This document shows, piece after piece, positions 38,990 to 51,335 of a stretch of 64,000 bases of DNA. This DNA comes from Macrobrachium rosenbergii (Eukaryota > Arthropoda > Malacostraca > Decapoda > Palaemonidae). Where the stretch lies: contig NC_089749.1 in assembly GCF_040412425.1 (NCBI RefSeq), positions 32,129,313 through 32,193,312 of the forward strand. Direction: 5' to 3'. A program made the position numbers and the translations under genes. The first letter of the stretch is position 1. Each line of letters starts with the position of its first letter. The notes under the pieces were generated by a model. The model was not told where the DNA came from. It searched no databases and saw only the letters and a program-made list of their open reading frames with translations.

Positions 38990-39274
38990 TAACTACTTGG
39001 TAAGTTGCTTATATGAAATTTACTTTTCATAATACACTATACAGCTGGATTATGTCATTTAGAAGCTGAATACTGTACAGTCGACCTCGGTATTCAAAAT
39101 GGATCGTAAACAACAACCCCCTCCAAATAGCTAAAATCCACAAATACTTGACATTCCTCTAAAGTTCACAAATACATGAAACTCCTCTAACTTGACACCC
39201 CTCTTAAAAACACTCAGAAGTGCCTATCTTATAGTTCAAACACCAAAAAATACCCTCTAAAAATGCTTATACAG

Positions 39275-39756
39275 TAAACCCCTCCGTATTCACGGGGGAT
39301 GCATGCCAAATCCCCCCGCGCATAGCTAACATTCGCGAATACTTAGAACCCTTCTAAAAACACCTAGAACTGGCTGTTTCTATAGCTCAAACACACATAC
39401 AAAAAATAAAAAACTAAAAATGCTTATACAGGTATTATCCTACTTACGGTGGGGTTAGGTTCCAAAAAAACCATCGTTTATTGGAAAATATGTATCTCGA
39501 ACATAGCCTAGCCTACACTAGGATATTCAGTACCACGTATAAAAATATGGTCGCCTAGCCTACACCATCAAGTATACTCTATACATACACAGTATAGTAA
39601 TTATAAATATCAGCTAATTCTGGAGGTTCATGCAGAGTGACTTATAATGATTCAACAGAGAGAGAAATTAAATAACAAACAAGAATTTGCTTAGCCTACA
39701 CTATGGAATACCGTATACATACATGGTAGCCTAGCCTACATTATACTGTACTCTAT
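39275..39756 (+). mobile_element. Left arm (part 1) of a large inverted pair of DNA transposons
   Basis: Begins acagtaaacccctccgtatt at a TA. It is the reverse complement of 52985-53455 throughout (shared tagaacccttctaaaaacac, catgcagagtgacttata and taaataacaaacaagaattt blocks). It is cut at 39756 by the Ty3/gypsy insertion and resumes at 49963. Confidence 0.85.
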
Positions 39757-40705
39757 TGTTGTGGTGTAGAATAGATAGGGAAATTAAATAGAAAAGAGAG
39801 AGAGAGATAGAAAGAGAAAAAGTTAAGAGAGAGAAGGAGAGAGAAATAAGAGTAAAGAGAGAGGCAAAGAACACAGTGATAACGGCCAAATGCTGTTGTG
39901 TCGTGTTATCAATACGCGAGATGTTTACATTGCAGTATATCGTGTTTAAGCCATAAAAACAGTCGTAAAAATGGGAAATAATGGCCTCGCGATTGAAGCC
40001 AAGCAAAACATGAGTCAGCACAGTCTAAATGCTTACAACAGCTGATTCTATAGCCTCGCCTTCTCCGGAAGGTGTTTTCGTGGAAGTTCCAGGAATTTGG
40101 GGGTTGACCCAAGTGATATACTTCTTCAACCTCCAATCAATTATGTGTGGGAGGGGTCTTTCCCACACCCTCCTAAGATCACCTCCTATCAAGTCCTCTA
40201 AGGAGAGATTTGAATCACACCCACTACAGTCCTTCCAATCAGCTACTTGAAGGGGAGGCCTTGCTGATTAATCCTTCCAATAAGGCTAGAAGGAGGTGGA
40301 GATTTACAGATAGCAAGTTTCCTGAGGGTTCAACGAAGTGAGAGACCGACGAGGAGAGGAGAGTCAGAACTGTGTCCTTCAAGGGAGAGTACTTCTCCCA
40401 ATCGCCTGTGTTCCCTATATAGACTGATTCAAGAGTGATTCGTTTCTATCATTGTAACTTGTTAATTTTGTACTGATCTTTATAATATTAAGTACTAATT
40501 AAAGTGAAGAAATTAATGATCTCGTCTCTATACGCCTTTCTGAGAGATATCAATATTTAAAAGGAATAAATATACAAAGATAGCACATCATCATCCCGGC
40601 GATCTGAAGGACACTCGAAAGAAACCAAGGTAAGAAGAGAAAGACTAAAATCTATGCAAACATATAACGAAGGACGAAAAAGAAAGAATAAATAAAAACA
40701 TTACA
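39757..40705 (+). repeat. 5' LTR of the Ty3/gypsy element
   Basis: Starts tgttgtggtgtagaatag and ends aataaataaaaacattaca (TG...CA). An AG-rich tract lies at 39795-39870. The repeat of this sequence at 49015-49962 defines it. The primer binding site probably starts at tggtggcagc, 40708, two bases downstream of the LTR. I cannot name the primer tRNA. Confidence 0.92.
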
Positions 40706-41620
40706 ATTGGTGGCAGCTAAAGTGGATCCAGAAGGCGAGACTAAACAAACGAACATTAATGAAATTATCAGTGCAATTATTTAAGTTACAGTGAAACGAA
40801 ATTCTACAAAACGAACTTAGATTTTTTTACGACGGCAACAAAATATATCAGAAGATATAAAAATACTCCAGCGAATAGCAGCTTACAACAAGAACGTCGA
40901 GTGTGAATAAAACAGTTTATTGCGTCCCAAGCCAAAAACATTTTGAACTGTTACCGTCAACAAATTGAGCAAGACGCCGACAGCGATAATAAGCCCAGTG
41001 TTAGCGACATTGCATCGAGTGATTGAAGAAAAACAACGTACAAACTTTCAACAAGATTCCAAAGCGGAAAACCACAGCGGAAAAACAACGAGACATAGTG
41101 ATCCGACAATTAAACATTCACCGCCGAATGAACAACATTTAGCGATATCACGATATCAACAACACAACACAGTAAGGAATTTACTGTCCACTCTCTCTTA
41201 ATAAATAAGTGAAGATATTTTTTTGCATCTTGCTTTAAGATTGAAAATTAAGAAAACTCTCTCTAGTGAATAAAATTATTTTTGCATAAATACCAGCATT
41301 ACTCTCTATGATAAATTAATTATTTAGTAAATAATTTAGATAGGAATTAGCTATTTTTACTCGGTTGGTGATGATTATTTGAGAAGTTATATATGTAATT
41401 TTGTGTACTTAATATAATGAATTTTAATGATATGATGCCCAATTTCATATAAGAATTTATTTTGAGTATTGAAAAAGGTTTTAATTGTGCACTTGAACTC
41501 AATAGAGAATTTAATTTTTTTGTGTGACAATTTGACAAATTGTTTTAATCTTGGTACAATATAACGAAAAATTTTTTTTTATTGATGTACTCTGAGTGAA
41601 AAATTTTTTTGTGTGTGGAC
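40706..41620 (+). other. Leader between 5' LTR and gag
   Basis: About 0.9 kb, AT-rich, with a 78-codon frame at 40965-41201 of no recognised domain. Long leaders holding packaging and translation signals are usual for this class. No specific signal identified. Confidence 0.5.
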
Positions 41621-43486
41621 ATGCAACGAGTATTTGATGAACTACTGAACACTGTTAGACATTCACAGTACGATTTAAGACCGTCGACAATTAGACGAAG
41701 TCGAATTTCAAGACTAAATTCCCACTCCGCTGTAGTGCAAGGAAATACTAACAATAATAACACAAATAACCAGAACCAAAATAGTGTTAATCATTCTAAT
41801 ACTACTAACAATAATAATAATAGTAACAATACTAATAATACTAATAATACTGGCACATTACAATTTTTTTAATATGAACCAGGCGGTGGCCGTCATAACA
41901 ACCGCCACACGCTTCTGTGGACAGGTGGATGATTCCAATCCTGACAAAAGCAGACTCAAGCTTCTATACTGTAAATCATTACAGCAGATGCAGACAGTCG
42001 TATAATTTCAGGGGAATAACAGATGAAAGAGCTAAGATAAATGAAGCCTTGTTGCTCGTCAGCTCAGAACATGGAGACGCACACAAAACTTTGAATTCCA
42101 CAAGTTTTAGCAAACTTAATAACTATGTAGAATTTAAAGAAATTTGTTTATCACTCTGGGAACCAGTAAATCAGACTGACGGTTTATATAACCTAACTAG
42201 ATTTCTTAACCCACAATATAAACAATTGCTAATTTTATGCAAAGCGTGGAGAATGCAATAGAGAAAATAAGCGAAGATTTAGAGAAGACAGGTATTACTA
42301 TAGGAGACAAGGATCAGTTTGGGGCTAGTGCCCAGAAATTAGTTGAGCTACGGCATGTATTAAATTACGTGTCATTTGGAACCATATATAATATTCTTGG
42401 AGAAGAGGAAAAGAAAGCTTTCAGAAAAATAAAACTTGATCCCAGAAAAACAAGCCTTCAAACATTGAAGACAATGAGAGAAGAAATCCAAAGGAAAGAG
42501 ATAAATCTATCCAAGGAATTTGTGGGAACAACAGAAGCACAAAATGAAAGGAAAGTCAGAAATAATAATCCTAATTTTAAACTGAATAATAAATTCTATG
42601 ATAATTCCAGACAAGCAGGAAATAGACCAAATACCTTCCAAGGGAAATATGCCCAAAATACTAAAAGAAAATGGAATCCAGATAAAAGGGGAAGAAACAA
42701 TCTAGCAAAGAGTGGACCACACAAACCTTATAGATATGGTCACAACTCAAACACAAACACTTCAAATGAGTGTAGAAAACCTAGAATCTGCACGGTTTGT
42801 AAGAAAATAGGACATTTAACAAAGAATTGCTGGTTTAAAACACAAGAAGGAAATAAAGAAATAGTTGAATTAAGTAGTAATCGCTCAACATCAAATAAGT
42901 CTTCAATCAATGACAATTTATCCTACACAGAATACCACAAGAAAGTCCTTCAAGAAGATAAATTAAGAGAAGAATTAGTAAATAGGAGAAGTGAAGGTTC
43001 ATCCGCACTATCCATATTGCAGAGTAAAGAAGTTGTATTTTCCATGGATGAAGAAGAAATAATCAGAAAGGATTTACCTATCATTAAAATTCCAATACAG
43101 AATAAATTATGTACTGTCCTTATGGATTCAGGTAGTACTGTAAGCATAATAGATAAACACACATTAACAAGTTACTTAGGCGTTAAAGAAACGCTAATTC
43201 AGGGTCAAAACAAGATAATAAAAGGAGTAGCGGGTAAACAGATAAAAAGTTTAGGCAATGTGAACTTAGAAATAGACCTTTCGTCACATAAAACTGTTGA
43301 AAGTTTTATAGTTCTAGAAGACAGGTTCTTTCCCGCACAGGTGTTGTTCTCATATAAATTAATGAAGAAATGTGGAATTATACTGAATTGCCGAGAAGGA
43401 AGAATTAACCTTACACAAGATAATAAAGAGCGTATGCTTTACGCTGAAGAAGAAAAAGTTTCACCCAAATCTGATCAATTTGTCTG
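41621..43486 (+). pseudogene. gag and protease of the Ty3/gypsy element, frameshifted
   Basis: Opens with ATG at 41621, then an Asn-rich stretch (41745-41860) ending in a T7 run and stop at about 41870. Capsid-like sequence continues in other frames (41876-42005, 41917-42261). A long frame 42237-43487 carries a basic Asn/Lys-rich segment, one zinc knuckle of C-x2-C-x4-H-x4-C form at 42789-42830 (nucleic-acid binding) and, further on, a retropepsin active site MDSGSTVS at about 43122. The protease is thus fused in frame to nucleocapsid. At least three frame changes break the capsid part. Confidence 0.85.
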
Positions 43487-43487
43487 A

Positions 43488-44078
43488 GACGACTTCAACA
43501 AGCGACAAAGACATACAGAAAATAACTACCTATCATCAAGAGAACAATCAAATTAAAATGAATGGTAACGGAAAGGAGGAATTTCCACAATTACAGACTA
43601 GAAAGTTAAGATGTGCACATCCAGAAATTATACCCTCCAACAAAAGAAGTGACCCAGAAATAAATAAAGGTGATCTCCAGTGTTCTGAATATGACAAGGA
43701 ACAAGACATTTATGAGGATAATTATGCAGAGATAAATACAGAACATTATAGCAATGTAGCAATCAGCTATGATAATGAAGGGAAATTAGTAAATGAGGTA
43801 CTGTTGTTAAACAAAATAAATAAAGTAGATATAAAAAGATATAATAGCAGTAACTGAAGAAACTAGTATAGATGCAGAACATTGTTACTTTGCAGAAACA
43901 AAAGATGAGGAAGTATGTTGTGTAAGCACTGCTGATGATAATAAAGTACAATTAATACTAAACAGACAGGTAATTTTGCATCCAAAGTGTTTAACAAAAA
44001 TACATCTAAGGGGGAAAAGAAGAGATAGGAGTTAAAGATGTTCTTTTACTAAATGAAGAGTTACCAGAATTTGTCAGA
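43488..44078 (+). pseudogene. protease-RT linker region, broken
   Basis: Hydrophilic frame to 43857 without a recognisable domain, then about 220 bp with stops in all frames before RT resumes. It corresponds to the spacer between protease and RT in gypsy pol. Confidence 0.5.
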
Positions 44079-45820
44079 ATGGATAATTCTTTAGTCCACA
44101 TGAAGGGTGATACTTGTGAAGTTTATGTCCAGAACTACTCAGATAACAAACTAACACTTTATGCAGGCATTATCTTTTGTAAAGGAATACCTATTAACAA
44201 TCCATTACTAACATTAGAAGAAGAAGCATTTTTCTCTGTAACTGGTCAAACATCTGAATTAAGCAAAGAAGTGAATAAAACAGATTTTCCAGAAAACAAA
44301 GATAGATTAATTCAAGTATTAGAAAAATACAGAGATGTAATAGCAATAGAAGGAGATAAATTAGGTAGAACAAATGTACTAAGGCATAAAATTGTATTAG
44401 ATGATGGAACAAAACCATTCTTTATTCCTAATTACAGATTACCAATAAGCCAAAGACCCATAGTTGATAATTTGATAGAAGAAATGAAGAAAGGTGGGGT
44501 AGTCATTCCTTCTAAATCTCCATATAATTCTCCATTACTACTTGTTCCAAAGAAAGATGGAAATTGGAGACTTGTGATAGACTATAGAAAGTTAAATTCC
44601 AACACCATCCCTGATAGAATGCCAATGCCAGTGATTCAAGATATGTTAGCGCAGTTAGGAGGTGCAAGGATATTTTCATCTTTAGATTTTACTTAGTGGA
44701 TACTGGCAAGTACCTTTAGACGAAGAGTCGAAACCATTCACAGCCTTCAGCACACACAAGGAACACTTGCAATTTGAAGTCATGCCATTTGGACTCACTG
44801 GCTCCTTTAACGTTTGTTAGATTAATGCTTCAAATATTAGGGATATAGAAAATGTTGCAGTTTACTTAGATGATGTTATCATTTTTAGCAAAGATTTAGA
44901 AAGTCACCTCAAAACATTAGAAATAGTCTTGGAAAGATTAAGAAGGGCAGGATTAAAAATCAAATTAAAGAAATGTCAATTCTTAATGAAATCCTTGGAA
45001 TACTTAGGACATGTAATTAGTGAAGATGGTTCTGAATGCAAGCAGGCAAGATAAAAGCAATAGTTGAATATCCAGCTCCTACCAATTTGAAAGCATTGAG
45101 AAGATTCCTAGGAACGGTAGGCTACTATAGACCTTTCATTAAAGGCTTTGCTACAATAGCCAAACCATTAACAGAATTAACAAAGAAAGATGTCAAATAT
45201 GAATGGAATAAAGAACAAGAGACAGCTTTCCAAACACTAAAGAGTAAAATGACCAGGAATCCTGTACTAGTCTACCCAGATTTCTCAAGGACTTTTACTT
45301 AGCCTGTGATGCATCAAGTACCGGCTAGGGGCTGTATTATTACAAAAGGACAAAACAAGAATGAGAGCAGTATATTATGCCAGTAGAGTTTTGAATGCTG
45401 CAGAGAAAAAAATTATAGCACAATAGAAAGAGAATGTTTAGCATTATACTGGGGTCTAAGGAAATTTAGACACATAATTTTAGGACATAAAGTCAATGTA
45501 CTTACTGATCACAAACCAATTTGTGATTTGTTTAAGAAGAGAACTTTTACAAATAACATGAAGTTCAATAGATGGTTCATTAGTGTGTTAGAATTTGCAC
45601 CAGAATTCAGATATATCCCAGGAAAATTTAATACACTAGCAGATGCATTATCCAGAGCCCAAGAAGAAACAGAGAAATGTATTACCACTAATACTTTTTG
45701 TTTTAGCTGTCAAGTGGTAGATTTAGATTTGGAAAGAGTACAAATACAACAAGGAATGGATACAGAAATCAGGCCCATAATAGGACAACTAATGACAGAT
45801 GAATCTTTTAAAACCTGATT
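44079..45820 (+). pseudogene. Reverse transcriptase and RNase H of the Ty3/gypsy element, broken
   Basis: RT fingers and palm begin with the frame 44079-44696 (SPYNSPLLLVPKKDGNWRLV near 44520, FSSLDFT near 44690 with the first catalytic Asp). A stop interrupts right after it. The YLDD box is intact at 44863-44874 in another frame. The connection and RNase H follow at 45036-45302 and 45528-45818, with IPGKFNTLADALSRA near 45620. Stops near 44696, 45050 and 45302 and frame changes prevent one polyprotein. The domain order is that of Ty3/gypsy pol. Confidence 0.85.
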
Positions 45821-46960
45821 TTGTTTTAATCAATGGATTATTGTATAAAAGACCAACAGAGAAGAATGGTTATTCTCGACTATACATCCTAAAAACACTA
45901 ATCAGAGAAGTTTTAGAACTAACACTCATACAAGTTAGCAGGACATCCAGGAATCAAAAAGACAACTAGAATCCTAACCAGAAACTATTTTTGGCCCCAT
46001 TGTAGTGAGGATGCCAAGAACTTTGTACAAAATTGTGTAGTTTGTAATCGACATAAAGGTAACGAAATCCAAAAAGCTCCACTTGAAAAATACCCATCAG
46101 AGTTGAATCCATTTCAGGTCGTATCTATGGACTTTTAGGTCCATTTCCTACAACTGTTAGGGGAATAAACAAATATTAGTCTTTTAGACTATCTAACAAG
46201 ATATGTAGCGATTGTACCAGTAAGAAATAGAGATGCAATCACAGTAGCAGAAGCTCTTAAATCTAGAATTATTATGAGACATTCATGTCCCCAAGTTCTT
46301 CTTTCTGATAACGCAGCAGAATTTACTAGTGAACTTTTAAGAAAATTATGTGAATTTTATGAGATAAATAAATGTCAAATCACAGCATATAAACCAAGTT
46401 CAAATGGAGCAGTAGAAAGAACGAATCGTAAGATAAAGGATATCCTGAAAACTTTAGTTAAACCTAATACAGAAGACTGGGATTTAGCTTTTGAAGACGT
46501 ACAATTTACTATAAACAATACTGTAAATGAGACAGTAGGAGAATCACCACACTACTTGTTATACGGATACGAGAAGAGACTACCAAATACGTTACTAGAT
46601 GATGCAACACCACCCCGACATACTTATAACTACGATGACTATATTGCCTGGAAAACTAGACGTACATATGAAACGATCAAACAGACGAGGACTAGACTTA
46701 AGGAAGCTCAGAGTGTCCAAGCAAAGTACTATGACAAAAATACAGCTAAACCAAAAATTGTAGTAGGTGCTCAGGTATATGTTCAGAATCATGTTCCAGA
46801 AGGTCCTAATGTAAAAGTATCCCAAAGTTCCAATGGTCCTTACAGGGTATTAGAAGTGTTGAAGTTAAATAAGCTAAAGATCATAAGTGAGAGGATCTAA
46901 AGGAAAGAATTGTTCATACCAATCATGTAAAGGTAATAAAAACAGACTCTTGGTCCAATA
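45821..46960 (+). pseudogene. Integrase of the Ty3/gypsy element, N-terminal part broken
   Basis: Zinc-binding H-H-C-C domain at about 45935-46060 (HPGIKKTTR, then FVQNCVVC). The catalytic core has its first Asp in VSMDF near 46130, the second in LLSDNAAEF near 46310 and the Glu in NGAVERTNRK near 46410, so the D,D-35-E residues are visible. The longest open stretch is 46274-46900. It ends with a C-terminal DNA-binding-like region containing NGPYRVLEVLK. Frame breaks lie near 46140-46200. Confidence 0.85.
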
Positions 46961-47092
46961 AGAGAATAGTTGAATTATTGAAAGAAGTTGAACAGGAACC
47001 AATAAATAACAAATACAATTTAAGAAAAAGATAAATTTATGTAAAGTGTTGAACTATTAGATATAAACAATGTGTAGGCATTAAAATACCTC

Positions 47093-48655
47093 ATGTATAC
47101 AGAATATCTGATAAGGCTTATTCTTACAGATACAAACATGCGGTTCTTCTTGGTTATCATAACACTGCTTTATGTGTCATCTGAGGTGGTGATCCGGAAG
47201 GGTGCACTACTAGAGAAAAAGGGATCTGTGAAATTAATAAAGGACTTGGGCATAGTGAGTATTGACATTACATCAGTGCTTATCAATGAAATGACATTGA
47301 AAGATGTCCAAAGGGAATTGAAATCATTAATTAGGAAAAGTGAAAATAACAGTGTTTTACCATTGTTGGAAAAACTAGATAATGACATAGGAAGTGTGTT
47401 AAATACAAGATCCAAACGATCCCTCTTACCTTTTATAGGAACAGCACTTAATCAATTATTTGGAGTCGCGACAGACTCTAATGTAGAAAAAGAAAGTGCC
47501 CGTATAGACAAACTGGAGAAATGGGCAGCAACAAGAGGCATTGTGTTAAATAAGATTATAAGCTCTCAAAACTTAAACAGTAATGAATTGAAAAAATAAA
47601 GGAATTTATTAATCAAGTGAACACAAACATTACCAAAGAGATTAAGATAATAACAGATGAACAACATTTAAGTACATTTATGAACAATGTTAGGATTGTA
47701 TTGCAAGACCATAAAGATCTATTAAATGCCATTTTGTTAGCCTATAAAGGAATATTAAGTCCAACATTAATAAACCCAAGAGAATTAGAGGGCATAATTA
47801 GTGATTTTTTGGTAGAAGGACATTATACCCTATGGTAAAGGATATAATGGTCTATTATAATTTGATAACCACCAAGGTAGTTAAGAATAAGATCCTTCTA
47901 ATTTACCTTTAATCAAAAAGAGGCAGATGTACTGATGTCCATACATCCTTTTCCCATGTTGATAAAGGAAAACGTAATTATCTCAAATGTCAACAACATC
48001 AATTTTGCATTAGAAGAACATGGACTAATGATGTCATTTATTACTGATGCTCAATTAAGAGATTGTATACTTTTGAAAGATAAAGAGTATATTTGCAACC
48101 TTGACAACCTGTATGAAACTACTAATGCCTATCCTTGTGTTCAAGAAATAATTGAAAACAAGAATCAAGAGACAGTACTGTGTACACAATTATCCAAACA
48201 TGATTTTGTTTCCATTATAGTAGAACAGTCAGTTTTTGTGTTTTCACTAAGTTCAGTAACAGCAACTATTAATTGCCATAATATAAGTACTGAAATTAAT
48301 TTCAATAATGTCCATGCTTTTGATAAGACTTGCAAGTTAGTTATTCCTAATAAATTATATTATGAACCTCATGTCTTCACAGAAATCACAATCCATAAAA
48401 AATAAGCCCTACATGAACTACTCTAGTGAAGTTAAAGAATTTAAACTGTCTCAGTTAGAGTTAAAACAAATAAATGAGTTGGCTTTAGTAGATGAATTTT
48501 TCTATTACAAAGAAAATGTTTCACCAATTCTGTCTCTGTTCAATTTGGTCATAATCATTATTGTAATAATAGTGTTTGCAATTTTGGTCAAACGTGTGGT
48601 AATTTCAAATGTTGAGCAGATTATAACAGAAATAAAGAGGACCAATGAAGAGTAA
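47093..48655 (+). pseudogene. env-like ORF3 of the Ty3/gypsy element, interrupted
   Basis: Third coding region between pol and the 3' LTR. The first frame (47093-47599) has a hydrophobic signal-like stretch near 47135-47180 and a basic furin-type site RSKR near 47410, followed by a hydrophobic segment, the layout of errantivirus envelope proteins, which share the F-type fusion-protein plan of baculoviruses. Later pieces lie at 47617-47838, 47935-48405 and 48362-48655. The last has a hydrophobic run of about 20 residues near 48545-48600 that fits a C-terminal membrane anchor with a short tail. Stops at about 47599 and 47838 and frame changes make the region non-functional as it stands. Confidence 0.75.
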
Positions 48656-49014
48656 AATGATCTTATACAAATAATTTGCTGCTGAATTCTTTATGTATTA
48701 TTGTTTGCATTGTGTGTTAAAACAATTAACCATTTTTACAGTATAACAATTCATTATGTATATATATATATATGTATGTATATGTATCTCTTTTGATTCA
48801 TGATATAATATATGTGAATTTTCTACCATATATTCTTAATTGATTTTTTTTGCATTAGTGCATTGACACAGTTTGTGCAATTTAAATATTTTTTGAGAAT
48901 TGACTTGATGGGCAATCATATAAATGCTTTATTTTATTTGTGATTTTGCAATCATCCATTGAAATGTATTTTTTTTGTCACACTGAGGGCAGTGTGATAA
49001 GCGTGTTTTAGTGA
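48656..49014 (+). other. 3' untranslated stretch before the 3' LTR
   Basis: AT-rich, with a (TA)n-like tract at 48757-48785. A purine-rich gagggcag lies at 48985, but the bases directly before the LTR (gtgttttagtga) are not a typical polypurine tract. Confidence 0.5.
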
Positions 49015-49962
49015 TGTTGTGGTGTAGAATAGATAGGGAAATTAAATAGAAAAGAGAGAGAGATAGAAAGAGAAAAAGTTAAGAGAGAGAAGGAGAGAGA
49101 AATAAGAGTAAAGAGAGAGGCAAAGAACACAGTGATAACGGCCAAATGCTGTTGTGTCGTGTTATCAATACGAGATGTTTACATTGCAGTATATCGTGTT
49201 TAAGCCATAAAACAGTCGTAAAATGGGAAATAATGGCCTCAGTTGATTGAAGCCAAGCAAAACATGAGTCAGCACAGTCTAAATGCTTACAACAGCTGAT
49301 TCTATAGCCTCGCCTTCTCCGGAAGGTGTTTTCATGGAAGTTCCAGGAATTTGGGGGTTGACCCAAGTGATATACTTCTTCAACCTCCAATCAATTATGT
49401 GTGGGAGGGTCTTTCCCACACCCTCCCTAAGATCACCTCCTATCAAGTCCTCTAAGGAGAGATTTGAATCACACCCACTACAGTCCTTCCAATCAGCTAC
49501 TTGAAGGGGAGGCCTTGCTGATTAATCCTTCCAATAAGGCTAGAAGGAGGTGGAGATTTACAGATAGCAAGTTTCCTGAGGGTTCAACGAATAGTGAGAG
49601 ACCGACGAGGAGAGGAGAGTCAGAACTGTGTCCTTCAAGGAGAGTACTTCTCCCAATCGCCTCCGTGTTCCCTATATAGACTGATTCAAGAGTGAAAGTT
49701 GACTATCATTGTAACTTTTTAATTTTGTACTGATCTTTATAATATTAAGTACTAATTAAAGTGAAGAAATTACCGATCTCGCTCTATACGCCTTTCTGAG
49801 AGATATCAATATTTAAAAGGAATAAATATACAAAGATAGCACATCATATGATAATTCCAATCTGAAGGACAGAAGAAAGAAACCAAGGTAAGAAGAGAAA
49901 GACTAAAATCTATGCAAACATATAATTAGGACGAAAAAGAAAGAATAAATAAAAACATTACA
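49015..49962 (+). repeat. 3' LTR of the Ty3/gypsy element
   Basis: Direct repeat of 39757-40705 with small indels, for example near 49240 and 49400. Followed by the target duplication ctat. Confidence 0.92.
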
Positions 49963-50377
49963 CTATATTCACATATTAATATCGTAATATACAAACATCA
50001 ACATAATGAATATGCATTTTTTCCATGGATCTTTTAAAATGTTATGCTTTAATTCACTGTATCCAATAATATTGTATGTATTATATCACTTTTGTATTAT
50101 AAATTGCGATCATAGCGATCAATGTTTTGGTTTGGAAACTGATTACGCAGTAACTTTACTTTGCCGTGTTTAACTCAGTTTAGAGCGCTTTTCTTCCTTC
50201 TAGTTAGTGTAAATTAATCTCTAAATATTTTATTTATATGGGACAAGGTTATTTTTCGTCATACGAAGTGCTTATAAGTTGAAATATAACTTAAATACAT
50301 CTTGCTGTGAAATTAATTTAGCCATTTTTTCGTTAATGGATGACGTTGGCTGTTTGGGGGCATGTTTGTTTTGTGTG

Positions 50378-50424
<47 letters not shown>

Positions 50425-51335
50425 AGATTCCATTCGCTATTTGCATTTGATTTCATCATAATACAAGCTTTACGTATTTATCGTTTATTGGCATAAAAAT
50501 AGCAGTAATATGTGTTCCTTCATGGCCAGTAGTTTTGATTAAAATACTTCCTCTCCAATTTTAATTACCGTTAAGTTTCATCCATGTTGCCGATGCATGA
50601 TGATTTATAGTCATTAGCAGCTTGAACATTGTTTTCTCAGCTTCAGCTACAACTTGCAGCTTTATTTTAGCAGTATCTTTCCTTGCCCATCTTTTATACC
50701 CACCGAATAAGGGTATAATGTAAAAATATATCAGTCCTATTCTACTGAACTTCATTTGTACTAAAACTATGGTAACTGTTTATTACTGTGCTATGGTTGA
50801 AATACAAGCAAAACGGCTATCGTTATCCGATTCGGTTATAAGCAAAACAACAGTTTCTCAGTTGGTTGTTTATGGCTGTACGCATTTACGCAAGAGTATA
50901 ACGTTACTAACAATACTTTTATCATTCTCTTTTACCTTCTTAACTTGAGGATGGGATCAATAGATGGAGGAAAAGAAGGTGGTCTATTGAAATTTGGTCT
51001 CTCTCGCTGCCTGACTGTATGCTGCTGCCTTCGCGAAATTTAAAAATATTTTCTAAATATTGTCGAACAGGTATTAATTGCTTACCAATCGAATTATCCT
51101 AAGGTGAATTAAAGTATCATAACTTGAGCATTACCTGGTACTTGAGTATTTTAATAGTTTTATCACAAAAAGTCCATTTAGTCATAAAAATGACATGAAA
51201 ATACAGTAATTAGTGAATATTTCTAAATCCGCAATTGGGCAAATTTTCAGCGAATAATGCTTATATACATTCCATAGAGAAATCCACGAATAGGTGAGTC
51301 CAGGAATCTTGAGATTTTGAATACAGGGACTTTAC
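49963..51335 (+). mobile_element. Left arm (part 2) of the inverted transposon pair
   Basis: Continues the sequence broken at 39756. It is the reverse complement of 51633-52985. Shared blocks include caaacatcaacataa, ttaattcactgtatccaata and aaacaacagtttctc, and the inner end ggactttactgtacc at 51320-51335 is a terminal repeat like that at 39275. An A run of 44 at 50378-50421 replaces a short T tract of the other arm. The unit (39275-39756 plus this part) is about 1.86 kb with terminal inverted repeats. Confidence 0.85.
50585..50755 (-). pseudogene. CENP-B/pogo-like DNA-binding remnant, left arm
   Basis: The minus-strand frame contains KIKLQVVAEAEKTMFK, resembling the first helix-turn-helix of pogo/Tigger transposases (typically '..ytaefKlkvveyAe..n...a...fgv'). 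The same peptide is encoded in the other arm at 52226-52414 on the plus strand. Only this segment is recognisable; the catalytic domain is absent, so the element is a decayed or non-autonomous derivative. Confidence 0.45.

Larger units (their letters stand above)
32330..39035 (-). mobile_element. DIRS-like tyrosine-recombinase retrotransposon, copy 2
   Basis: Second element of the DIRS group on the minus strand, distinct from copy 1. It has inverted terminal repeats (32405-32520 against 38620-38745), an internal complementary region (32863-32950), and ORF1, RT, RNase H and tyrosine recombinase in DIRS order. A SINE (32575-32855) interrupts the 3' side and MITE M1 (38763-38989) interrupts the 5' side close to the terminus. 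Less GC-rich and more decayed than copy 1. It lies in the deltex intron between exons 3 and 4. Confidence 0.8.
39757..49962 (+). mobile_element. Ty3/gypsy LTR retrotransposon with env-like third ORF (endogenous, errantivirus-like)
   Basis: Complete provirus-like structure on the plus strand: LTR (39757-40705), leader, gag, protease, RT, RNase H, integrase, an env-like region and LTR (49015-49962). It is bounded by a 4-bp target duplication, ctat at 39753-39756 and 49963-49966. Gene order and the third ORF match insect errantiviruses and related Metaviridae. Both LTRs are about 949 bp and differ by scattered substitutions and small indels, so insertion is not very recent. Frameshifts and stops in all three coding regions show it is defective. 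It lies antisense to deltex. Confidence 0.92.

Noticed and set aside
46595..46825. Minus-strand frame in the integrase region
   Set aside because: It is the complement of the plus-strand integrase C-terminus.
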